Shown: positions 7,424 to 12,622 of the stretch, one piece after another | Position numbering within the stretch: position 1 is the first letter of the stretch | How the letters are laid out: each line of letters starts with the position of its first letter | Assembly: GCA_002298995.1 (NCBI GenBank) | Contig: DBMO01000063.1 | Location: 1 to 12,622 of the forward strand | Reading direction: 5' to 3' | Origin: Desulfarculales bacterium UBA696 | GTDB lineage: Bacteria > Desulfobacterota > Syntrophobacteria > Syntrophobacterales > Syntrophobacteraceae | Length of the DNA stretch: 12,622 nucleotides | Notes under the pieces: generated by a model | The model's database searches: none | What the model saw: the letters and a program-made list of their open reading frames with translations, nothing else | What the model was told of the DNA's origin: nothing | Translations under genes and position numbers: made by a program

Positions 7424-7477
7424 TGTGGAGCACAGGAGGCTCTGCGGCGGCGCCGGAAATCGAGACAGGAACAGAAT

Positions 7478-7598
7478 GTGGGGACCACCCTCTTAAGCTT
7501 CGCGCTCGGACACGAATCCGGGCCATCCCTTCCATTCCCAATACTTTAGCCAACTTATAGGCTGGCGGAACTTGGCAACAGCCTCAAACCGTCCCCAC
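7478..7598. repeat. Short inverted repeat bounding a 121-bp segment
   Basis: GTGGGGAC at 7478-7485 and its exact complement GTCCCCAC at 7591-7598 bound the segment. The arms are only 8 bp, so this is weak evidence for a miniature element; I see no flanking target-site duplication. Confidence 0.25.
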
Positions 7599-7605
7599 CC
7601 TTTAT

Positions 7606-7640
7606 CTTCCTCCGCGTCCTCTGCGATCTCCGCGGTGAAA
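7606..7640. repeat. CTCTGCG-type tandem-like tract, probable dispersed repeat
   Basis: A tract of near-repeating units (TCCGCGTCC, TCTGCGATC, TCCGCGGTG) ends at GTGAAA. Tracts of this form are familiar as dispersed non-coding sequence in many bacterial genomes; that statement is from memory and not checked here. Only one copy lies in this window. Confidence 0.4.
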
Positions 7641-7657
7641 TCAAAAGCCGGAAGCAG

Positions 7658-8326
7658 TTAGTCCTTATCCTCGGCAACAGGATCAAGGGCCGCTTCGGTG
7701 AACCTCGACCTGGTTTGCTCCAGAAACCACGAATAGAGTTCGGGGTTGCTGTACGTGGCCGTCCAGGAGTCGTGGCCCGCTTCCGGGTAAACGGTCACAT
7801 TTACTATCCCGCCGCAAAGTCTGAGGGCAAGCACCATTCCCTGCGCCTCCGAAACCGGAAAGATCCGGTCCTTTGCCCCATGGAAAATCCACACCGGCAG
7901 ATTCCTCAAAAAGCAGGCCTCATGCGGATCGCCGCCCCCACAAACCGGCGCCATTGCAGCAAAGCGGCTTGGACGTATCCCCGCAAGCCTCCAGGCCGCC
8001 GAAGCCCCCTCGCCTATTCCGGTCAGGTAAATGCGGTCAACATCGATGCGGTAGTCCTCGATGACTTGGTCAATGAGCCGGTCCAGTCTGTCCGGAGACC
8101 ATTCCTCGTCGGCCGGGCATTGCGGCGATACTACCATGAATGGAAAATCCTTCCTTCCCTCAAGGTATTTCGGCAGACCGTTGGCCTTAAGCACCTCGAT
8201 GTAATCGCCTTTGGCGCCTATCCCGTGCAGATATAGAATCGCCGGCCATTTCTGTCCCGTACCGTAGCCTTCGGGAAGATAAAGAAGATGATTGTATGTA
8301 TTAGGGCTCCTAATTGCTCTTTGCAT
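7658..8326 (-). CDS. Alpha/beta-hydrolase of the dienelactone hydrolase/esterase type lacking the nucleophile serine
   Basis: This 222-residue protein has the fold and layout of small carboxylesterase/phospholipase-like hydrolases. It has LPEGYG, LYLHGIG (oxyanion region, residues 31-37), VSPQCPADEEW, an elbow motif LTGIGEG at 101-107, FHGAKDRIFPV with Asp153, and YPEAGHDSW with His185. In active relatives the elbow reads GxSxG; here residue 105 is glycine (codon GGC at 8012-8014), so the normal nucleophile is missing while Asp and His remain. It may be a non-catalytic homologue or use different chemistry. I start it at the ATG at 8326, preceded by AGGGGGAGAA; an in-frame ATG at 8425 would add 33 residues without homologous character. 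There is no signal peptide, so it is probably cytoplasmic. The substrate is unknown. Confidence 0.85.
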   Translation of the reverse strand: MQRAIRSPNTYNHLLYLPEGYGTGQKWPAILYLHGIGAKGDYIEVLKANGLPKYLEGRKDFPFMVVSPQCPADEEWSPDRLDRLIDQVIEDYRIDVDRIYLTGIGEGASAAWRLAGIRPSRFAAMAPVCGGGDPHEACFLRNLPVWIFHGAKDRIFPVSEAQGMVLALRLCGGIVNVTVYPEAGHDSWTATYSNPELYSWFLEQTRSRFTEAALDPVAEDKD

Positions 8327-8496
8327 GATATTCTCCCCCTTTGAGACCGAAAAGGATCGCCGGTTCGATAGATTCATACCAGATAATATAAGCACAGGAG
8401 TTGCGAAGGCAGGCAAGGCGGGCACAGTACACTCGCCAGCTAATCGGAAGCCGCCGTCTTCGGCCTTATTGGTTAAGGGGCAAAGTAGCTTTGGCC

Positions 8497-8525
8497 TTGA
8501 GATTGAAGGGTCAGTGCGCTATATT
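8497..8525 (+). promoter_or_regulatory. Promoter of the relB-relE module
   Basis: TTGAGA (8497-8502), an exact 17-nt spacer and TATATT (8520-8525) match the sigma-70 consensus at 4/6 and 5/6 positions. It lies about 30 nt ahead of the antitoxin ATG. Confidence 0.75.
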
Positions 8526-8533
8526 TGTATAGC
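8518..8533. promoter_or_regulatory. Likely antitoxin operator overlapping the -10 box
   Basis: GCTATA-TTTG-TATAGC is a perfect 6-bp inverted repeat covering the -10 box of the promoter at 8497-8525. Ribbon-helix-helix antitoxins bind such palindromes to repress their own operon, so this is the expected autoregulatory site. Binding is inferred. Confidence 0.65.
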
Positions 8534-8554
8534 AAACCAAAGGAGAAGTGGATA

Positions 8555-8779
8555 ATGCTCGCTATTCGACTTCCCGCCGAAATTGAGAAGCGGCTCGATG
8601 AATTGGCAAAGGCTACCGGAAGGACAAAGACCTTCTATGTACGCGAGGCAATTCTTGAGTATCTTGACGATCTGGAAGACATCTACCTTGCCGAGAAGCG
8701 CCTGGAAGACATTCGAGCAGGCAGCACCAGGACTGTTCCACTGGATGAAGTCATGAAGCGCCATGGCCTGGAAGGTTGA
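8555..8779 (+). CDS. RelB-type antitoxin with ribbon-helix-helix domain
   Basis: Antitoxin of a type II toxin-antitoxin pair: it would neutralise the RelE-type protein encoded next and repress the operon. The 74-residue protein begins with the RHH DNA-binding strand and helices (LAIRLPAEIEKRLDELAKATGRTKTFYVREAILEYL, residues 2-37). The acidic DLEDIYLAEKRLEDIRAG then leads into the toxin-binding tail ending VPLDEVMKRHGLEG. I start at the ATG at 8555, preceded by AAAGGAGAAG, rather than the in-frame ATG at 8525, which lies inside the promoter. It overlaps the toxin gene by 17 nt, typical of coupled antitoxin-toxin translation. The family call is confident; RelB is used loosely for this RHH subgroup. 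Confidence 0.88.
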   Translation: MLAIRLPAEIEKRLDELAKATGRTKTFYVREAILEYLDDLEDIYLAEKRLEDIRAGSTRTVPLDEVMKRHGLEG

Positions 8780-9056
8780 GTTCGGCCCTGCTGCAGAGCG
8801 GGATTTAGATCGACTTGATACTAAGGTTGCTCATCGCATCCTCAAATTTTTACACGAACGAGTTTCCCGCCTCGACGATCCCCGCGGCATCGGCAGCCCG
8901 TTGCATGGCCCTAAGTTCGGGGAATTCTGGAAATACAGAGTTGGTGACTGGCGCATCATCTGTAGAATCGAGGATGAACGCGTGACCGTGCTGGTCCTCC
9001 GGATAAGCACCGAAGCACGGCTTACCAGTAACAAAAAAGGGGGCAGCCCTGTATGA
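8763..9056 (+). CDS. RelE/ParE-superfamily toxin with an apparently frameshifted C-terminus
   Basis: Toxin partner of the preceding antitoxin; RelE proteins cut mRNA on the ribosome. The 97-residue frame has the family body: MAWKVEFGPAAERDLDRLD, then LHGPKFGEFWKYRVGDWRIICRIEDERVTVLVLRI. Relatives then end in a GHRxxxY-type tail. Here the frame continues STEARLTSNKKGGSPV, which does not fit. The shifted frame from 9008 reads HRSTAYQ followed by a TAA stop at 9029-9031, which does fit. A one-base loss near 9003-9008 would explain this. The extra codons run into the tRNA-Cys terminator, further suggesting that the present ending is not ancestral. The missing Arg and Tyr contribute to catalysis in E. 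coli RelE, so this toxin may be weakened or dead. A sequencing error is the main alternative. Confidence 0.82.
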   Translation: MAWKVEFGPAAERDLDRLDTKVAHRILKFLHERVSRLDDPRGIGSPLHGPKFGEFWKYRVGDWRIICRIEDERVTVLVLRISTEARLTSNKKGGSPV

Positions 9057-9067
9057 GCTGACCCCTT
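9031..9067 (-). terminator. Intrinsic terminator of tRNA-Cys
   Basis: On the minus strand AAGGGGTCAG pairs with CTGCCCCCTT (one T-C mismatch) around an 11-nt loop and runs into TTTTTTGTT. It begins 9 nt past the encoded CCA of tRNA-Cys and lies under the last codons of the toxin frame on the other strand. TTTT also follows on the plus strand, so it may work both ways. Confidence 0.75.
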
Positions 9068-9076
9068 GGAATTTTC

Positions 9077-9151
9077 TGGAGGCGGCAACCGGATTTGAAC
9101 CGGTGTATAACGGTTTTGCAGACCGCTCCCTTGCCACTTGGGTATGCCGCC
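9077..9151 (-). tRNA. tRNA-Cys (anticodon GCA)
   Basis: Transfers cysteine at UGC and UGU codons. On the minus strand a 7-bp acceptor GGCGGCA/TGCCGCC closes the cloverleaf. The anticodon stem GCGGT/ACCGT holds the loop CTGCAAA (anticodon GCA), and the T arm is CCGGTTCAAATCCGG. The discriminator base is T, as expected for cysteine tRNAs, and CCA is encoded (9077-9079), giving 75 nt. It has its own promoter and terminator, so it is a single-gene transcript. Confidence 0.96.
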
Positions 9152-9169
9152 TCTTCCTTAACCATTCAC

Positions 9170-9197
9170 ATTTAATTGAAATCAGAATGGGTGTCAA
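9170..9197 (-). promoter_or_regulatory. Promoter of tRNA-Cys
   Basis: On the minus strand a perfect -35 box TTGACA (9192-9197) is followed after 16 nt by TTAAAT (9170-9175). Transcription would begin around 9163, about a dozen bases before the mature tRNA 5' end at 9151. Confidence 0.75.
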
Positions 9198-9203
9198 GCC
9201 GGA

Positions 9204-9254
9204 AAGCGCCTAGCCGTGCCGCGGCTCAGTCCGGCGCTTGGGGCTCAGATCCCC
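9204..9254. terminator. Nested hairpins downstream of enolase, possible terminator
   Basis: An outer stem AAGCGCC (9204-9210)/GGCGCTT (9233-9239) encloses AGCCG (9212-9216)/CGGCT (9222-9226). Beside it is GGGG (9240-9243)/CCCC (9251-9254), which on the plus strand leads to GCTTTTT. On the enolase strand only TTT follows the large hairpin, so termination there is plausible but not certain. Confidence 0.45.
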
Positions 9255-9270
9255 GCTTTTTCCATACCGC

Positions 9271-10560
<1,290 letters not shown>

Positions 10561-10629
10561 TTCTCCTCCTTTTAATATTTCGGCCGGGACTATGTCTTAG
10601 GCAAGCCCTTGAGCCGATTACTTCTGTTG

Positions 10630-10839
10630 CTAATCTTTTTCTGATCGACGCTGATCCTCTTTTTCCGGGCGAGGGTATTGGAAAGTAAACCTTCCATTTT
10701 TCACTACGTAGACCAGCAAGAACGCTAAAATGGGCCATGCTCCATACTGACTGAGGAGGTGGAAGAAGTCTTTCATCCATTGCTCGACTCCTTGTCCGGT
10801 TGGGATCGCAGTCGCTGGAAGTTTAAAACTGATTTCCAT
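10630..10839 (-). CDS. Possible small single-helix membrane protein upstream of eno
   Basis: A 69-residue frame with one good transmembrane segment (GAWPILAFLLVYVV) between an amphipathic segment (VEQWMKDFFHLLSQY) and a basic, charged tail (PRPEKEDQRRSEKD). The layout resembles small holin-like or BhlA/UviB-type proteins, but I cannot claim homology. The start is uncertain: the ATG at 10839 has no strong ribosome site. A shorter start (MKDFF) lies about 14 nt past an AAGGAG, but that site is better spaced for an ATG in a different frame. The region is more AT-rich than its neighbours. It could also be untranslated leader of eno. Confidence 0.4.
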   Translation of the reverse strand: MEISFKLPATAIPTGQGVEQWMKDFFHLLSQYGAWPILAFLLVYVVKNGRFTFQYPRPEKEDQRRSEKD

Positions 10840-10866
10840 AGAAATCCACAATAAAGGAAAACTGTA

Positions 10867-10896
10867 TTGACCGGCTCAAGAATCTTCTATTAAGAT
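10867..10896 (+). promoter_or_regulatory. Probable promoter of efp-epmA
   Basis: TTGACC (10867-10872) and TAAGAT (10891-10896) are 18 nt apart in an AT-rich gap, about 48 nt ahead of the efp ATG. The boxes match the consensus at 5/6 and 4/6 positions. Confidence 0.45.
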
Positions 10897-10943
10897 AAAA
10901 AATTTGAATGCGAAATAAATGGGGAGACGAAAGGATCGACAAA

Positions 10944-11516
10944 ATGGGCGCCGTATTAACAGCAGGAGATTTACGCAAGGGGACCAAGCTCGAAATAGAC
11001 GGAGAACCTTACCTGATAACAGATTTCGAGTTCTCGAAGCCCGGCAAGGGGCAGGCCCTCTACCGCTGCCGCCTCCGCAACATGATAACCGGGATACAAT
11101 TCGACCGCACCTACCGCTCGGGGGATAAGTTCAATTCGGCGGACCTCGAAGAGCAGGGGATGCAGTATCTATATAACGACGGCTCGGTTTATCACCTGAT
11201 GAACACATCGAGCTACGAACAAATCGAAATGCCGGCCGATCAGGTCGGGGATGCCTCCAATTTTCTGATCGAAAATCTCAATGTAAGCGTGCTCCTCTTC
11301 CAGGGACGCCCCATCGGCCTTACCCTTCCAAACTTCGTGGAACTCAGGATAACGAAATCCGATCCGGGAATTAAGGGAGATACCGCCTCGGGTTCGACCA
11401 AGCCCGCAACCCTCGAGACAGGCTATGTAATCCAGGTGCCGCTGTTCGTTGAAGAGGGCGAAGTGGTGCGGATCGACACTCGCACCGGACAGTACGTGGA
11501 GCGCGTAAAATCTTGA
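10944..11516 (+). CDS. efp: Elongation factor P
   Basis: Translation factor that enters the ribosomal E site and relieves stalling at proline runs. The 190-residue protein (E. coli 188) shows the three beta-barrel domains. The N-terminal KOW-like domain carries the modification loop SKPGKGQA with Lys35 at the tip. MQYLYNDGSVYHLMN lies in domain II and GDTASGSTKPATLETGYVIQVPLFVEEGEVVRIDTRTGQYVERVK in domain III. I use the ATG at 10944, preceded by AAAGGA and giving the normal family N-terminus; an ATG at 10908 would add 12 residues and has no ribosome site. The modifying enzyme EpmA is encoded immediately downstream, so Lys35 is most likely lysylated. The mutase EpmB, needed to supply beta-lysine, is not in the window. 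Confidence 0.97.
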   Translation: MGAVLTAGDLRKGTKLEIDGEPYLITDFEFSKPGKGQALYRCRLRNMITGIQFDRTYRSGDKFNSADLEEQGMQYLYNDGSVYHLMNTSSYEQIEMPADQVGDASNFLIENLNVSVLLFQGRPIGLTLPNFVELRITKSDPGIKGDTASGSTKPATLETGYVIQVPLFVEEGEVVRIDTRTGQYVERVKS

Positions 11517-12445
11517 TGAACGGGCGCGAGCGCGAAATTCTCGCGGGAAAGAAACGCTTCCTTGAGCTTCGTGCCCGTGCTCTCGGGCTTATCAGGATTT
11601 TTTTCGACCGTGAAGGTTTCCTGGAAATACAAACCCCGGCGCTTACCACCGCCCCTGCCCCCGAGCCCCACATAAAGGCTATTGCGGCGGGCGGCGGGCG
11701 CTTTCTTTCCACTAGCCCCGAACTCTACATGAAACGCCTCTTGGCGGCGGGATTCGACAAAATCTACCAGATCTGTCCCGCTTTCCGGTCCGGCGAGCGC
11801 GGCCGGCTCCACCATCCCGAATTCACAATACTTGAATGGTACCGCTTGGGGGCGGACTATAAAACCCTGCAGGATGACTGCCTGAAACTGGTCCGGAGCG
11901 TGTGCGAATCCGCCGGACCGGGCATCTTGCAGCGAAGGGGCGACCGGGTGCTCGATCCTTTCGGAGATTGGGGGCGAATCACGGTACGGGACGCTTTCGA
12001 GAGATTTGCCGGCTGGGTCCCCGAAGCCAATCCCGACCAGGACCGCTTCGATACCGACCTGGTTGAGAAAATCGAGCCGAACCTGGGCTTCCCGACCCCT
12101 TGCATCCTCGAGGATTACCCGGCGGGACAGGCGGCCCTTGCGCGCCTGAAACCCGGCGATCAGGAAACTGCCGAAAGATTCGAGCTTTACTGGGCAGGTA
12201 TCGAGTTGGCAAACGGCTTTAGCGAACTGACCGAACCGTCAGAGCAGCGCGCCCGGTTCGAAACCGCAATCAAGCAAATGCAGGCCGAAGGCACCCGCCC
12301 CAACATGCCCGAAGCCTTCCTGGAATCCCTCGAATACCTCGCTCCCTGCGCCGGAATTGCCTTCGGTGTGGATCGTTTTGTAATGCTTCTCGCCGGGGCC
12401 GATGATATCGATTCGGTGGTCGCGTTCCCGCCGGAGATTGCATGA
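11516..12445 (+). CDS. epmA: EF-P--(R)-beta-lysine ligase EpmA (GenX/PoxA)
   Basis: A class II lysyl-tRNA-synthetase paralogue that attaches (beta-)lysine to the conserved lysine of EF-P instead of to tRNA. The 309-residue protein has only the catalytic domain and no N-terminal anticodon-binding domain, as EpmA does (E. coli 325). Motif 1 surrounds FFDREGFLEIQTPAL (29-43). Motif 2 is FRSGERGRLHHPEFTILEWYR (90-110), ELANGFSELT lies at 230-239 and motif 3 is GIAFGVDRFVMLL (280-292). The ATG at 11516 shares its A with the efp stop (TGATG), so translation is coupled; a TTG one codon earlier is also possible. Direct pairing with efp strongly supports EpmA over a true lysyl-tRNA synthetase. Confidence 0.93.
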   Translation: MNGREREILAGKKRFLELRARALGLIRIFFDREGFLEIQTPALTTAPAPEPHIKAIAAGGGRFLSTSPELYMKRLLAAGFDKIYQICPAFRSGERGRLHHPEFTILEWYRLGADYKTLQDDCLKLVRSVCESAGPGILQRRGDRVLDPFGDWGRITVRDAFERFAGWVPEANPDQDRFDTDLVEKIEPNLGFPTPCILEDYPAGQAALARLKPGDQETAERFELYWAGIELANGFSELTEPSEQRARFETAIKQMQAEGTRPNMPEAFLESLEYLAPCAGIAFGVDRFVMLLAGADDIDSVVAFPPEIA

Positions 12446-12472
12446 GGGACAAAGTTGCGCCGCGGTCTCCTG

Positions 12473-12499
12473 AGGCTGTTGCCCAAATAGCCTTTTTTT
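12473..12499 (+). terminator. Intrinsic terminator after efp-epmA
   Basis: AGGCT (12473-12477) pairs with AGCCT (12489-12493) around an 11-nt loop, followed by seven Ts (12493-12499). The stem is short but the T-tract is strong, and the position 28 nt past the epmA stop fits. Confidence 0.6.
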
Positions 12500-12541
12500 G
12501 AAACTGCTAGGTGGATAGGCAGGCGCGAGCCTAACAACATC

Positions 12542-12622
12542 ATTCCCGCAGTGCTTCTGGGCGGGAATCCAGTGTCTTTGCTTCGGCAGGTCAACAACTT
12601 TGGGTTTAAAGCCGCTGGATTC
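12542..12622. repeat. ATTCCCGC palindromic repeat and start of an inverted copy, cut by the window end
   Basis: ATTCCCGC (12542-12549) and GCGGGAAT (12561-12568) form a perfect 8-bp hairpin followed by CCAG. The window ends in CTGGATTC (12615-12622), the exact complement of GAATCCAG (12565-12572). An inverted second copy therefore seems to begin at the edge. The form resembles dRS3-like or other proteobacterial dispersed repeats. Confidence 0.55.

Larger units (their letters stand above)
7290..7657. other. Gene-free stretch with palindromes and repeat-like sequence
   Basis: About 370 bp with no convincing gene between a plus-strand lipoprotein and a minus-strand hydrolase, so the genes converge here. 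It holds a short palindrome CGCCA-AA-TGGCG (7369-7380) and a perfect 7-bp hairpin (7406-7423). It also holds an inverted pair GTGGGGAC (7478-7485) and GTCCCCAC (7591-7598), and a low-complexity CTCTGCG-type tract (7606-7640). An open frame at 7357-7560 has no ribosome site or recognisable domain, and I read it as non-coding. The content looks like accumulated dispersed-repeat fragments. Confidence 0.55.

Noticed and set aside
7357..7560. 67-codon open frame in the gap after the lipoprotein
   Set aside because: No ribosome site and no domain; it crosses the palindrome at 7406-7423, so it is most likely repeat sequence read by chance.
9077..9151. tRNA-Cys as an integration site for a genomic island containing relBE
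   Set aside because: I find no integrase gene and no repeated copy of the tRNA 3' end in the window.

Overview
The window looks like ordinary chromosome of a Gram-negative anaerobe. The best guess is a Desulfobacterota (former Deltaproteobacteria) relative. This is inferred from gene content (membrane-anchored SurA/PpiD-type isomerase, lipoprotein with lipobox, EF-P paired with EpmA), moderately high GC, and several dispersed palindromic intergenic repeats. No 16S or other taxonomic marker is present, so the assignment is soft.

Left part (1-4170): a YhaM-type 3'-5' exoribonuclease lies on the minus strand, with a recognisable promoter and a terminator buried in its own last codons. It is followed by a plus-strand set of envelope genes: a small two-helix PLDc_N-like membrane protein overlapping a PpiD/SurA-type peptidyl-prolyl isomerase by 8 nt, then a YIP1-family membrane protein.

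Middle (4171-7657): the pxpB-pxpC-pxpA genes for ATP-dependent 5-oxoprolinase, which recycles the pyroglutamate formed as a damage product of glutamine and glutamate, followed by an unrecognised lipoprotein. The two gaps before pxpB and pxpA each carry a copy of the same hairpin repeat. A roughly 370-bp gene-free stretch after the lipoprotein holds further palindromes and repeat-like sequence.

Right part (7658-12622): a minus-strand alpha/beta-hydrolase whose nucleophile serine is replaced by glycine; a RelB/RelE-type toxin-antitoxin pair with a clear promoter/operator, whose toxin tail appears frameshifted; tRNA-Cys(GCA) with its own promoter, encoded CCA and terminator; enolase; a possible small membrane protein upstream of enolase; and a translationally coupled efp-epmA pair (elongation factor P and its lysyl-modifying enzyme). 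The window ends in a terminator and a proteobacterial-type palindromic repeat.

I see no CRISPR array, insertion sequence, phage module or clearly new multi-gene system. The items most worth a second look are small-scale: the probable frameshift in the RelE toxin, the missing catalytic serine in the hydrolase, and the covarying hairpin pair in the pxp operon.
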